Shown: positions 36,639 through 45,717 of the stretch, piece by piece
How positions within the stretch are numbered: the stretch's first letter is position 1
Layout: each line of letters starts with the position of its first letter
From: Niveispirillum cyanobacteriorum
Lineage (GTDB): Bacteria > Pseudomonadota > Alphaproteobacteria > Azospirillales > Azospirillaceae
Direction: 5' to 3'
Assembly (NCBI RefSeq): GCF_002868735.1
Contig: NZ_CP025611.1
Coordinates: forward strand, 242,501 to 306,500
Length of the DNA stretch: 64,000 nt
Notes under the pieces: model-generated
What the model was told of the DNA's origin: nothing
The model's database searches: none
Seen by the model: the letters and a program-made list of their open reading frames with translations, nothing else
Position numbers and translations under genes: made by a program

Positions 36639-38051
36639 TCATGCGGTGCGGCGCCCCCGATGGTGATGAACCGTTACCAGTTTGGGAGACAGATACGGTG
36701 CCAGCCCCTCCATGCCGCCTTCACGCCCGAAACCGCTGTCCCGCACGCCGCCAAACGGCGTTTCGGGCAGCGCGATGGGGGCGGCATTGATGGACAGCAT
36801 GCCGCAATCGACCCGGTCCGCGAAATAGGCCTGGCGCCGCGCATCGTCGGTGAACAGGTAGGTGGCCAGACCGAAGGGCAGGGCATTGGCGATTTCCAGC
36901 GCTTCCTCGTCACTGTCGATGCGCTGCAGGGTGGCGACCGGGCCGAACGGTTCTTCGCGCAGGATGGTCGCGTCGGCGGGCACATCGGCAAGGAAGGTGG
37001 CGGGATACCGGCACCGTTCCGGCGGGCCGCCCCCCAGCAACAGCCGTGCCCCCCTGTCCAGTGCCTCATCAACCAGCGCCGATACCGCTGCCGCCCGGCG
37101 TGGATTGATCAGCGGCGGCAGGTTCAGCGCCGCCGCCCCGTCCAGCAGGGCGGCGACAAAGGCGTCGTAAAGGCTTTGATGGATCAGGAACCGCGTCGGC
37201 GCGATACAGGCCTGCCCGGCATTGCGGAACTTCATGGGCAGCAGCGCCCTAGCGGCGGCCACCGGGTCTGCGTCCGCCGCCACGATGACCGCCGCATGCC
37301 CGCCCAGTTCCATGGTACAGGGCTTCATGGCGGCACCCGCCAGGGCCGCAATATGTTTGCCCACCGGTACCGATCCCGTGAAGGAAACCTTTCGTACCAC
37401 CGGATCGGCAATCAGGGTGCGGGAGATACTGGCCGGGTCACCCAGGACAAGCGACAGCACATCGCCCGGCAATCCCGCCTCCACCAGCACGTCGACCAGA
37501 ACCACACAGGCGCCGGGCGCTTCCTCTGACGGTTTCAGGATGATGGAACAACCAGCCGCGAGGGCCGGGGCGATCTTGCGGACAGCCTGCGACAATGGAA
37601 AATTCCAAGGGGTGAAGGCGGCGACCGGACCGATTGGTACCTGCCGTACCTCCAGATGCTGATCGGGATGACGCCCCGGTATCACGCGCCCATAGGTGCG
37701 CCGCCCTTCCTCCGCGAACCAATCGATCACATCGGCACAGGCGGCAACCTCCGTCCGCGCCTCTGACAGGGGCTTTCCCTGTTCGGTCATGACCAGGTCC
37801 GCGATTTCCTCCATCCGGGTGCGCAACCCATCCGCCGCCCGGCGCAGAACGCGGCTGCGATCCAGGGGGGAAATCCGCGACCATTGGGCAAACCCCAGCG
37901 CGGCGGCGGCGCTGGCATCCGCCAGGTCCTGAATGCCGGCATGTCTGATGCGCCCGACTACCTGCCCGCTTGCCGGCGACAGGACATCCGTCTCTCCGGG
38001 GCCGGTACCGTCGCGCCAGACGCCGCCGATGAACTGCTGATACTGACGCAT
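36639..38051 (-). CDS. NAD(P)-dependent aldehyde dehydrogenase (succinate-semialdehyde type)
   Basis: A 470-residue aldehyde dehydrogenase close to the GabD group: FTPWNFP and ILKPSEEAP in the cofactor region, catalytic Glu248 in MELGGHAAVIV, nucleophile Cys282 in NAGQACIAP and the closing PFGGVRDSGFGREGG. The ATG at 38051 shares one base with the stop of the aminotransferase (TGATG) and lies five bases after GGAGG; a GTG one codon earlier is less well placed. With the aminotransferase it would convert a terminal amine to a carboxylic acid through a semialdehyde. Last gene of the leftward set. Confidence 0.92.
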   Translation of the reverse strand: MRQYQQFIGGVWRDGTGPGETDVLSPASGQVVGRIRHAGIQDLADASAAAALGFAQWSRISPLDRSRVLRRAADGLRTRMEEIADLVMTEQGKPLSEARTEVAACADVIDWFAEEGRRTYGRVIPGRHPDQHLEVRQVPIGPVAAFTPWNFPLSQAVRKIAPALAAGCSIILKPSEEAPGACVVLVDVLVEAGLPGDVLSLVLGDPASISRTLIADPVVRKVSFTGSVPVGKHIAALAGAAMKPCTMELGGHAAVIVAADADPVAAARALLPMKFRNAGQACIAPTRFLIHQSLYDAFVAALLDGAAALNLPPLINPRRAAAVSALVDEALDRGARLLLGGGPPERCRYPATFLADVPADATILREEPFGPVATLQRIDSDEEALEIANALPFGLATYLFTDDARRQAYFADRVDCGMLSINAAPIALPETPFGGVRDSGFGREGGMEGLAPYLSPKLVTVHHHRGRRTA

Positions 38052-39427
38052 CACATCCTCCCCAGATTGCGGGCGGCCCAGTTGAGGGAGGATTCCAGCC
38101 GGTCCAGCAGCAGGGTCAGGTCATGCTCGCCGATGATCAGGGGCGGGGCGATGGCGATACTGTCATTAGACAGGACCCTCAGGATGACGCCATTTTCCTG
38201 CAAGTGCGCGGCGACCCCCTTTGCCACGCCCTGCGCCGGATCAAAGAAGCAGCGGGCGGCTTTGTCATCCACCAACTGCACTGCCGCGACCAGACCATCG
38301 CCCCGCACCTCCCCCACCAGCGGGTGATCTGCCAAGGCGGCCAGACGGTCATGCAGGACCCGGCCCATGCGGCGGACATGGGAAAGGATGTCGCGTTCCT
38401 GATAGATGTCCAGCACCTCCATCGCTACGGCCGCCCCCACCGGATGGCCGGCATAGGTATAGCCATGGCCGAAGGTACCGCGCCGGCCACTTTCCGCTGC
38501 GATCACGTCGAACACGCGATCGGTCATCAGGATAGCGGACAGGGGGAAGGCCGCGGATGTGATCTGCTTGCCCAGCGTCATGATGTCCGGCGTCACGCCA
38601 AAATACGTCGACCCGAACATGGTGCCCAGCCGTCCGAACCCGCAGATCACCTCATCCGCGATCAGCAGGATATCGTATTTGTGCAGGACCGACTGTATCT
38701 TGGGGAAATAGGTTTCGGGCGGGAACAGCACGCCGCCCACACCCATCATGGGTTCGGCGATCATGGCGGCGATGGTCTCCGGACCCTCCGCCAGGATCAG
38801 CCGTTCCAGACTGTCTGCCAGCCTTGTGGCGTAATCGGCCTCACTCTCACCCGGTTCGGCAAAGCGCCAGTAATGCGGGCAGTCGGTATGGATGAAGCGG
38901 TCGATGGGCAGGTCGAAGCCGCCATTGATTGCCGCCAGCTGGGTCATGCTGCCGCTGGCCACCGTGACGCCGTGATAGGCCTGACGCCGGGCGATGATCT
39001 TCTTCTTGGCCGGCTGGCCCAGGGCGTTATGATAATACCAGGCCAATTTCACGGCGGTGTCATTCGCCTCTGACCCCGACGTGGCGAACATCACCCGGTT
39101 CAGGTCGCCCGGCGCCATTTCCGCCAGACGTTCGGCCAGGGCTACCGGCACATCGGCACTTTTGGCCGCGAAATTATGATAATAGGACAGGCGCCGCATC
39201 TGCCGGGCCGCTGCATCGGCCAGACGCGGTTCGTTGAAGCCCAGGCCCGCGCACCAGAGGGCGGCTACGCCTTCGATATAGGATCGCCCCTGCGCATCCT
39301 TCACGCGCACGCCGTCGCCTTCCACCATCAGCATCGATCCGGTTTGCCGATGCTTGTCCAGATCGGTGTTGGAATGGACATAATGGTCAAGGGCGGCCTG
39401 GGACAGGGCCTGCGGATTGGGAAACAT
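38051..39427 (-). CDS. Class III aminotransferase (putrescine/omega-amine type)
   Basis: A 458-residue PLP enzyme: SGSEANDTAVKLAWYY (phosphate binding), ADEVICGFGR with Asp258, and the Schiff-base Lys287 in TLGKQITSAAFPLSA. The wording matches omega-amine:pyruvate transaminases such as putrescine-pyruvate aminotransferase, which move a terminal amino group of diamines or beta-alanine. It overlaps the dehydrogenase by one base. The 78-bp gap from the ABC gene upstream is AT-rich (TTTATTATAAC) and may contain its own promoter. Confidence 0.9.
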   Translation of the reverse strand: MFPNPQALSQAALDHYVHSNTDLDKHRQTGSMLMVEGDGVRVKDAQGRSYIEGVAALWCAGLGFNEPRLADAAARQMRRLSYYHNFAAKSADVPVALAERLAEMAPGDLNRVMFATSGSEANDTAVKLAWYYHNALGQPAKKKIIARRQAYHGVTVASGSMTQLAAINGGFDLPIDRFIHTDCPHYWRFAEPGESEADYATRLADSLERLILAEGPETIAAMIAEPMMGVGGVLFPPETYFPKIQSVLHKYDILLIADEVICGFGRLGTMFGSTYFGVTPDIMTLGKQITSAAFPLSAILMTDRVFDVIAAESGRRGTFGHGYTYAGHPVGAAVAMEVLDIYQERDILSHVRRMGRVLHDRLAALADHPLVGEVRGDGLVAAVQLVDDKAARCFFDPAQGVAKGVAAHLQENGVILRVLSNDSIAIAPPLIIGEHDLTLLLDRLESSLNWAARNLGRM

Positions 39428-39505
39428 GCTACACCTCGGATCGTGCGATCTTTGTTATAATAAAGTACATTTGTGGTCGTGCCGATAGCCCGACGCGGCC
39501 AGGTA

Positions 39506-41230
39506 TCAGGGGGCGGCGCAGCGTACGCGGTGCCCGCCTTGCAGAGGGGTCAGGACACCACCCTGTTCCACCGGCGTCAGGCCGGGCAGGGGGACGGGGT
39601 CGGGAAGTGGGCGATGGCCGGCCCGGAACCCGTCACCATCTGGCAGGATTTCCGGCACAGCCGCCATCAGGCGGCGGGTATAGGGATGGGTGGGGCGGTC
39701 GAACAGGTCGTCACGTGCCCCTTCCTCCACCACATGCCCGCGATAGAGCACCATGACCCGGTCGGCCACCTGCTCCACCACCCCCAGATGGTGGGAGATG
39801 AACAGGTAGGAAAAGCCGTGGCGGCGCTGCAAATCCTTCAGCAGCGCCAGAACCTGGGCTTGAACCGTGACATCCAGGGCGGAGACCGGTTCGTCGGCCA
39901 CGATTAGATCGGGTTTCATGATGATGGCCCGCGCGATGGCCACACGCTGACGCTGCCCGCCCGACAATTCATGGGGGAAACGGTCGGCGAAACCATCGCC
40001 AAGCCCAACATCGGAGAGGGCGGCGGCCACACGGGTTGCCCGTTCCGCCGCCGTGACGCCGGTCAGGCCTTCCCCCACGATGCGGGCGATGCGCCAGCGT
40101 GGGTCGAGGGAGGAGAACGGGTCCTGAAATACCATCTGCACCCGCCGGGCCAGCGACCGGCGTTCGGGTGCCGACAGGGTGGCGATACTGCGCCCGTCCA
40201 GGGTGACATGCCCGCCCGCCACCGGCGCCAGACCCAGAATGGCGCGGCCCAGCGTGGTCTTGCCAGACCCGCTTTCCCCGACCAATGCCAGGGTTTCGCC
40301 GCGCGCTAGGGACAGGTCGATCCCGTGCAGCGCGGGCCGGGCCGTTGGCCGGCGGAACAGGCCGTGCCGGCGGGCGGGATAGGCAACGCGCAGATCCTTG
40401 ATGGACAGAAGCGGCGGCGTGGTGGTCGGCAGTGCGGTTTCCACCCCCTGTCGGCGCGGTAGGCTGTGCAGCAATTGGCGTGTGTAGGGATCGCTGGGGC
40501 GCAGAAGGACAGTATCCACCGGCCCCTGCGTCACCGGATCGCCATGGCGCATGACCAGCACCCGTTCACAGCAATCGGCCACCACGCCCAGATCATGGGT
40601 GATCAGCAGCAGGGCGGTGCCAAGTTCGCGGCAGGCGGCCAGGGTCAGGTCCAGCACCTGTTTCTGCACGATCACATCCAGTGCCGTGGTCGGTTCGTCG
40701 GCGATCAGCAGGGCCGGGCGCAGCAGCAGGGCGGATGCAATCATGATCCGCTGCCGCATGCCGCCGGAAAATTCATGCGGATATTTGTCCAGGCAGGCGG
40801 CGGCATCTACCATGCGGAACGCGTCCAGCATCTCCACCGACCGTCGCCGCACCTCTGCCGCCGACAGGCCTTCATGCAGGATCAGCCCTTCGCCCAGCTG
40901 ACGCCCGATGGTCAGCGCCGGGTTCAGGGAGACCATGGGTTCCTGAAACACCATGCCGATGTGGCGGCCGCGTACATGGCGCAGGGCGGCGGGGGACAGG
41001 GTGGTCAAGTCCTGTCCATTGAACAGGATGCGCCCAGCCCGACGCTGCGCCCCCGGCGGCAGCAGACCCAGGATGGCGCGGGCCAGCAGGGTTTTGCCTG
41101 ACCCGCTTTCCCCGACCACGCCCAGCCGTTCGCCGGGGGCAATGGCAAGGTCGATGCCGTTTACGGCCAGCCGGTCGCTGCCGGCAAAACCGATGCGCAG
41201 GCCTTCAATCGACAGAAGCGATGTGGTCAT
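39506..41230 (-). CDS. Fused ABC transporter ATPase (DppD-DppF type)
   Basis: A 574-residue protein with two complete ABC domains: Walker A GESGSGKT twice (about residues 37 and 318), signature FSGGMRQR and LSGGQRQR, and Walker B LLIADEP and LIVADEP. Each half ends in an oligopeptide-type C-terminal extension (DPYTRQLL, HPYTRRLM). It powers the peptide/opine/nickel-type importer formed with the two permeases upstream. The ATG at 41230 has AAGGGGG before it; sequence further upstream in this frame is not conserved. Confidence 0.93.
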   Translation of the reverse strand: MTTSLLSIEGLRIGFAGSDRLAVNGIDLAIAPGERLGVVGESGSGKTLLARAILGLLPPGAQRRAGRILFNGQDLTTLSPAALRHVRGRHIGMVFQEPMVSLNPALTIGRQLGEGLILHEGLSAAEVRRRSVEMLDAFRMVDAAACLDKYPHEFSGGMRQRIMIASALLLRPALLIADEPTTALDVIVQKQVLDLTLAACRELGTALLLITHDLGVVADCCERVLVMRHGDPVTQGPVDTVLLRPSDPYTRQLLHSLPRRQGVETALPTTTPPLLSIKDLRVAYPARRHGLFRRPTARPALHGIDLSLARGETLALVGESGSGKTTLGRAILGLAPVAGGHVTLDGRSIATLSAPERRSLARRVQMVFQDPFSSLDPRWRIARIVGEGLTGVTAAERATRVAAALSDVGLGDGFADRFPHELSGGQRQRVAIARAIIMKPDLIVADEPVSALDVTVQAQVLALLKDLQRRHGFSYLFISHHLGVVEQVADRVMVLYRGHVVEEGARDDLFDRPTHPYTRRLMAAVPEILPDGDGFRAGHRPLPDPVPLPGLTPVEQGGVLTPLQGGHRVRCAAP

Positions 41231-41241
41231 GGCAACCCCCT

Positions 41242-42078
41242 TCACAGCTTGTTCATGCGGGGGTCGAGCAGATCGCGCAGCGCGTCGCCCAACAGGTTGA
41301 TGCCCAGCAGTGCCATGGAAATGGCCAGCCCTGGAAAGATGCAGAGCCAGGGGGCCGCCTGCACATGCTGCCGCCCCTCCGCCAGCATCCCACCCCAGGT
41401 TGGGGCGGGCGGTGGCACGCCGGCACCCAGGAAGCTGAGCGCGCTTTCTGACAGCAGCGCATTGCCGAACATGGCGGTGGCCAGCACCGTCAGCGGCGTC
41501 AGGCAATTGGGGATGACATGGGTCAGCAGGGTACGCAGGGGGCCGTGGCCCAGCACGCGGGCCGCATCGATGAATTCCCGTTCCTTCAGCGACAGGACGG
41601 ACCCGCGCACCACCCGCACCACCGATGGCGTATAGGCCAGCCCCAGTGCCAGGACCACGCCGCCGGGCGACGGGCCGATGGCGGCCAGGATGCCCAGTGC
41701 CAGCAGGATGGCGGGAAAGGACATCAGCGCATCCATCAGCACGGTCACCGCATCGTCAACCCGCCCGCCCAGATAACCCGCGATGGCGCCGATGCCGGTG
41801 CCCAGCGTGACGGCCAGGGCGACAGTGGCCATGCTGACCCCGGCACTGACCCAGGCGGCGACCAGCAGGCGGCTGAACACGTCGCGGCCAAACCCGTCGG
41901 TGCCCAGCCAGTGCAGTGCCGACGGCCCCTGCAACCGCGCCCAGACATCGGGGCGCAGCGGATCATACGGCGTGGCCAACAGGCCCCAGGCTGCGGCCAG
42001 CAGCATGAAGGAGAAAAAGATCAGCCCGAGGGCGGCGTTGGGCCGCGACAGGAACCGGGTCATGGCGGAATTCCTCAT
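41242..42078 (-). CDS. ABC transporter permease (DppC/OppC type)
   Basis: A 278-residue inner-membrane permease with the N-terminal OppC segment HWLGTDGFGRDVFSRLL, five to six membrane helices and the EAA loop EFIDAARVLGHGPLRTLLTHVIPNC. The ATG at 42078 overlaps the TGA of the upstream permease by four bases (ATGA). A second ATG at 42063 has a better ribosome site (GAGGAA) and may be the real start. Confidence 0.92.
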   Translation of the reverse strand: MRNSAMTRFLSRPNAALGLIFFSFMLLAAAWGLLATPYDPLRPDVWARLQGPSALHWLGTDGFGRDVFSRLLVAAWVSAGVSMATVALAVTLGTGIGAIAGYLGGRVDDAVTVLMDALMSFPAILLALGILAAIGPSPGGVVLALGLAYTPSVVRVVRGSVLSLKEREFIDAARVLGHGPLRTLLTHVIPNCLTPLTVLATAMFGNALLSESALSFLGAGVPPPAPTWGGMLAEGRQHVQAAPWLCIFPGLAISMALLGINLLGDALRDLLDPRMNKL

Positions 42079-43016
42079 AGCTGCACCCGTGGGTCCAGCA
42101 GCGGATAGGCCAGGTCGACGGCCAGATTGACCAGGATGCGGATCATCGCCACCAGCAGCAGGCAGCCCTGGATCACCGGGTAATCCCGCGCCTCGATCGC
42201 ATCGACCAGGAAGCGACCCAGGCCGGGCAGGGTGAAGACCGTTTCGATCACCACCGCCCCACCCAGCAGCGACCCCAGCAGCAGGCCGATGAAGGTCAGC
42301 GTCGGCGCAAAGGCATTGGGGAAGGCGTGGCGCCAAAGCACCGGCCCTTCCGCCAATCCCTTGGCGCGGGCGTGGGTGATATAATCCAGGCGCAGCACAT
42401 CGATCATGCCCGACCGCATCATGCGCGCCACCACGCCCATCTCCACCAGGACCAGGGAGGCGCAGGGCAGGATCAGGTACAAAAGCCCCTGTACGGGATC
42501 ATCCGTGATGGCGACATAGCCGACCGTGGGCAGCCAGCCCAGCTGTACCCCAAACAGCAGGATCAGCAGCAGGCCGACCCAGAAGCTGGGCACCGAGATG
42601 AACAGGACCAGCAGGCCCGTGATCACCATGTCGGTGGCCTTGTTCTGTCGCCACGCGGCCAGCATGCCGGCAGGAACCGCGATCAGCATAGCCAGCGCCA
42701 TGGAGATCAGCACGATCTGCGCCGTCACGCCCAGCCGGTGCAGCATGGCGGGCAGCACCGCCTCTCCCGTCGTGATGGAGGTGCCGAAATCGCCCGTCAG
42801 GATATTGCCCAGCCAGCGCAGGAACTGCACCGGCAGGGGTTGATCCAGGCCCAGATTGCGGGTGATGGCGGTAATGGTGGCCGGATCGGCCATGTCACCC
42901 ACCATCACCGAGACGGGGTCACCCGGGACCAGCCGCATCAGCAGGAACACGATCACGGCCACGATCAGCAGGGTGGGCAGCGTCATCAGGCAACGGCGCA
43001 GGAGATAGGCACCCAT
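42075..43016 (-). CDS. ABC transporter permease (DppB/OppB type)
   Basis: A 313-residue permease with the OppB start (GAYLLRRCLMTLPTLLIVAVIVFLLMRLVPGDP), six helices and the EAA loop YITHARAKGLAEGPVLWRHAFPNA. It begins 5 bp after the binding-protein stop behind GGAGGGGGAG. Confidence 0.93.
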   Translation of the reverse strand: MGAYLLRRCLMTLPTLLIVAVIVFLLMRLVPGDPVSVMVGDMADPATITAITRNLGLDQPLPVQFLRWLGNILTGDFGTSITTGEAVLPAMLHRLGVTAQIVLISMALAMLIAVPAGMLAAWRQNKATDMVITGLLVLFISVPSFWVGLLLILLFGVQLGWLPTVGYVAITDDPVQGLLYLILPCASLVLVEMGVVARMMRSGMIDVLRLDYITHARAKGLAEGPVLWRHAFPNAFAPTLTFIGLLLGSLLGGAVVIETVFTLPGLGRFLVDAIEARDYPVIQGCLLLVAMIRILVNLAVDLAYPLLDPRVQL

Positions 43017-43021
43017 GGTGG

Positions 43022-44581
43022 TTACTCCCCCTCCTTCGCGACGCCCCAGAGGACGGGCAGATTGGCGGCCCAATTGTGAAAGCCGGTGACAGTGGCCCGC
43101 GTGGCGGCGACGGCCACGCCGTTGTAAAGCCCCATGATCGGCACGTCGGCCACCATCTGCTGATGCAGGGCGTCGAAGGCGGATTGACGGTCGGCCTCAT
43201 CGGCGCTGCGGTTGGCCTGGTCGAGAAGGGCGGCGGCCTGTGTGCTGTGCCACTGGGCGGTGGCGCGGCTGGCCCGGTCGCCGATCAGCGCATCATAGGT
43301 CAGGGCGGGATCAAAGCGGGCGGAATAGGAGAAGGAGGAGAGCTGATAGCGCCCCTTTTGATAGTTCGACAATTGGCTGGCCCAGTCCAGCACCGCCAGA
43401 TCGGCATTGAAGCCGGCATCGCGCAGATAGGCATGGATCAGCACGGCATTGTCGAACATGTTGGGAAAACGGCGGTTGGTCTGCACCACGATGCGTTGCC
43501 CGGCATAGCCCGCCTCTTTCAGCAGGGCGCGGGCCTTTGCCGGGTCATAGGCGGGCCATTCGTCATGCACCGACCCATGCTGTGGTGCCACGCGCGGCAC
43601 GGCGGACGGGTTGGGCTTTACCAGGCCGTTGGTCGCCACCATGGCGATGCCGTCGCGGTCGATGGCGTGCGCAACGGCACGGCGGATGCGGACATCCGAC
43701 AGGACGGGATCATCGCTTTGCAGCAGCAGGACGGTCCAGCTGAGCAGTTCCTGTTCATAAACCCGCACGCCGCTGAAGCGCTTCAGATCCTGTCCGGCGG
43801 CGGCGGGCAGGGCCGGGATGATATCCACCCCGCCCGACAGCAGCGCTGTCTGCGACGTCGTGACGTCGGGCACGATCAGGAACTTCACCTGTTCGACCAA
43901 TGCCTGTTTGGCGCCGGCCAGACCGCTGGATTCATCGCTGCGCGCGCTGTAGCCGTCGAACCGGTCCAGCATGACGTATTGTCCGCGCCGCCATTCGCCC
44001 AGCCGGAACGGGCCGGTGCCGATGGGCGCGATCCAGTGGCCGTCGGCCCCGACGCTGGACGGGGACAGGATGGCCAGCGGGCATTGCGTGCTGGCCATCT
44101 GCGCCAGGAAGACGGCCGAAGGCCGGTCCAGGGTGAAGCGCACGGTCAGGTCATCGGGCGTGTCCACGGACAGGACCTTCACCCCCCGGCCCGTGCCGTC
44201 ATAAAAGCTGCGGCAGGTCCAGTTGCGGGCCGGGTCCATCCAATGGTCCCAGGACCAGCGCACATCACCCGCCCGCAGCACCCTTCCGTCATGGAAGCGG
44301 ACACCGTCACGCAGATGGAAAATATAGGTGCGGCCCTCATCGGCCATCTCCACCCGGTCGGCCAGCATGGGCGCCACCGACAGGTCGGCGCGGGTCGCCA
44401 CCAGCCCTTCGACCACCTGGGCCAGGACCATGTCGCTGTTGGTGTCGCGGTTCACGCCCGGTTCGGTGGAACGGATATCGGCATTCAGCGCAACTGTCAG
44501 GGTGCCGGATGCGGCGGCCGCCGGGGTCATGCCCGCCAGCGCCGCCAATGCCCAGGCACCCCTTGTCCAGCCGCGCAACAT
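43022..44581 (-). CDS. ABC transporter substrate-binding protein, family 5
   Basis: A 519-residue periplasmic solute-binding protein (SBP_bac_5) with a signal peptide ending AAA-S. It includes VVEGLVATRADLSVAPMLADRVEMADEGRTYIFHLRDGVRFHDG, the family's typical entry segment. Family members bind di- and oligopeptides, opines, nickel chelates or glutathione. It is the first gene of the leftward importer operon. A motif shared with other promoters of this region lies 50 bp upstream of the ATG. Confidence 0.93.
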   Translation of the reverse strand: MLRGWTRGAWALAALAGMTPAAAASGTLTVALNADIRSTEPGVNRDTNSDMVLAQVVEGLVATRADLSVAPMLADRVEMADEGRTYIFHLRDGVRFHDGRVLRAGDVRWSWDHWMDPARNWTCRSFYDGTGRGVKVLSVDTPDDLTVRFTLDRPSAVFLAQMASTQCPLAILSPSSVGADGHWIAPIGTGPFRLGEWRRGQYVMLDRFDGYSARSDESSGLAGAKQALVEQVKFLIVPDVTTSQTALLSGGVDIIPALPAAAGQDLKRFSGVRVYEQELLSWTVLLLQSDDPVLSDVRIRRAVAHAIDRDGIAMVATNGLVKPNPSAVPRVAPQHGSVHDEWPAYDPAKARALLKEAGYAGQRIVVQTNRRFPNMFDNAVLIHAYLRDAGFNADLAVLDWASQLSNYQKGRYQLSSFSYSARFDPALTYDALIGDRASRATAQWHSTQAAALLDQANRSADEADRQSAFDALHQQMVADVPIMGLYNGVAVAATRATVTGFHNWAANLPVLWGVAKEGE

Positions 44582-44630
44582 GCTCTGTACCCCCGTGTTG
44601 TTCGTTGGAGGTACTTTGTACTATGTATTT

Positions 44631-44650
44631 ATGAAATGCAATATGATTTG
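44631..44650. promoter_or_regulatory. Candidate GntR operator at the ABC importer promoter
   Basis: ATGAAATGCAATATGATTTG; 16 of 20 bases match the site at 51145. On the minus strand it covers TTGCAT, a possible -35 element. It lies between the importer operon and the 3' end of the GntR gene. Confidence 0.55.
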
Positions 44651-44660
44651 TGAGGAGTGC

Positions 44661-45575
44661 TCACCCGAACTCCGGCCGTTCCTTGGACGAGACGGTCAGA
44701 TGGCGGCGCATAAGGGCGGCGGCCCATTCCTGATCCCCGCGTTCCAGGGCGTGCAGGATCTCCAGATGTTCGCGGCAACTGTCCACCACCCGATCCTCGC
44801 CATAGGACCAGTTGTAGGACAGCAGGCGACGCAGGCGGTTCTGGTTCTGCACCGACTGGTGGATGAAGCGGTTACCGGAACAGGCGGCCACGAAATCGTG
44901 GAATTCGGCATTGATGTCGAAGAACTCCATGGCGGTGGGCTTGACCTCCCCCGACAACACCTTCTCATGCGCCTCACGCACCTGCCTAGCCCAGGCGCGG
45001 TCCAGGGTGAAGCTGGGCTCCAGAAGGCCCGCCGGCTCCACTAGCAGGCGGAAACGGTAGCTTTCGTCATGCGCCTCATCGCTGTTCAGCGTGGGCATGA
45101 ACTGCCAGCCATGGCCCATCTTGCGTTCGACGATGCCGTCCTGTGCCATACGGTTCAGCGCCCGGATCAGGGTGCCGCGCGGCACGCCATAGCGGCGCAT
45201 CAGGTCGGCCTCCGACACCTCGCCATCCACATTGCCCTTCATGCGGTCGGCGGCGATGGCAAGATACAGATCCTCCAGTTCATCCGCGCGGCCGCCACCG
45301 CCCTGCCATTCAATGGCGTCTGACGGCACCTTCAGGAAAAAGCCACGGCGTGGCTGTGTTTCCAGGATGCCCAGATCGGCCAGATGTCGCAGTGCCGCGC
45401 GCACCGGCGTGCGGGAGACCTTGAATTCCTCCACCAGACCCAGTTCGGTGAAATGGTGGCCGACGGGCAGGCGGTGGCGGCGGATATGATCGACAATCTG
45501 TCCGGCCAGGTCGGCCTGCAGCTTTGACGGGCCGCCGGTTTCCGGTTCATCCTGATCGTCAATATCGGTGGTCAT
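44661..45575 (-). CDS. GntR-family regulator (FadR type) with two winged helices
   Basis: A 304-residue regulator. Residues about 18-85 form the GntR winged helix (GLVEEFKVSRTPVRAALRHLADLGILE). Residues about 117-165 form a second, similar helix-turn-helix (VSEADLMRRYGVPRGTLIRALNRMAQDGIVERK). The rest is an FCD ligand domain with the metal-binding pattern (NAEFHDFVAAC, REHLEILHALERGD). Most FadR-type proteins have one winged helix. It stands between the importer operon and the amidase gene, and motifs of similar sequence lie at both promoters and at the siderophore receptor, so it probably controls this whole set. Confidence 0.88.
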   Translation of the reverse strand: MTTDIDDQDEPETGGPSKLQADLAGQIVDHIRRHRLPVGHHFTELGLVEEFKVSRTPVRAALRHLADLGILETQPRRGFFLKVPSDAIEWQGGGGRADELEDLYLAIAADRMKGNVDGEVSEADLMRRYGVPRGTLIRALNRMAQDGIVERKMGHGWQFMPTLNSDEAHDESYRFRLLVEPAGLLEPSFTLDRAWARQVREAHEKVLSGEVKPTAMEFFDINAEFHDFVAACSGNRFIHQSVQNQNRLRRLLSYNWSYGEDRVVDSCREHLEILHALERGDQEWAAALMRRHLTVSSKERPEFG

Positions 45576-45623
45576 AAGGGGGCATCCGGTGCTTGTTCAC
45601 CGCCAGTCTAGTATCTTGTCGTG

Positions 45624-45642
45624 ATAAAATCCAATTTGATTG
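45624..45642. promoter_or_regulatory. Candidate GntR operator, gntR/amidase divergent region (1)
   Basis: ATAAAATCCAATTTGATTG resembles the sites at 44631 and 51145 (shared AAT-N-CAAT core). It lies 49 bp upstream of the GntR start, suiting autoregulation. Confidence 0.5.
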
Positions 45643-45672
45643 CCGTCGGTGCATTGACTTGCACTGTGTTTC

Positions 45673-45691
45673 ATCATAATACAATTCGATC
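45673..45691. promoter_or_regulatory. Candidate GntR operator, gntR/amidase divergent region (2)
   Basis: ATCATAATACAATTCGATC carries the AATACAAT core also found at 51149. It lies 27 bp upstream of the amidase start. Confidence 0.5.
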
Positions 45692-45717
45692 CTTTTCACC
45701 TCCGTTGGGCATGCGCC

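Noticed and set aside
36614-36658. GGGGGCGC...GCGCCCCC inverted repeat at the GH68/ALDH junction
   Set aside because: The loop is 29 bases, there is no T-tract, and most of it lies in the dehydrogenase coding end. Possible chance pairing in GC-rich DNA.
43076-44653. A 525-codon open frame antisense to the binding-protein gene
   Set aside because: Same reason: shadow of a clear SBP_bac_5 gene, histidine/glycine-rich with no family similarity.
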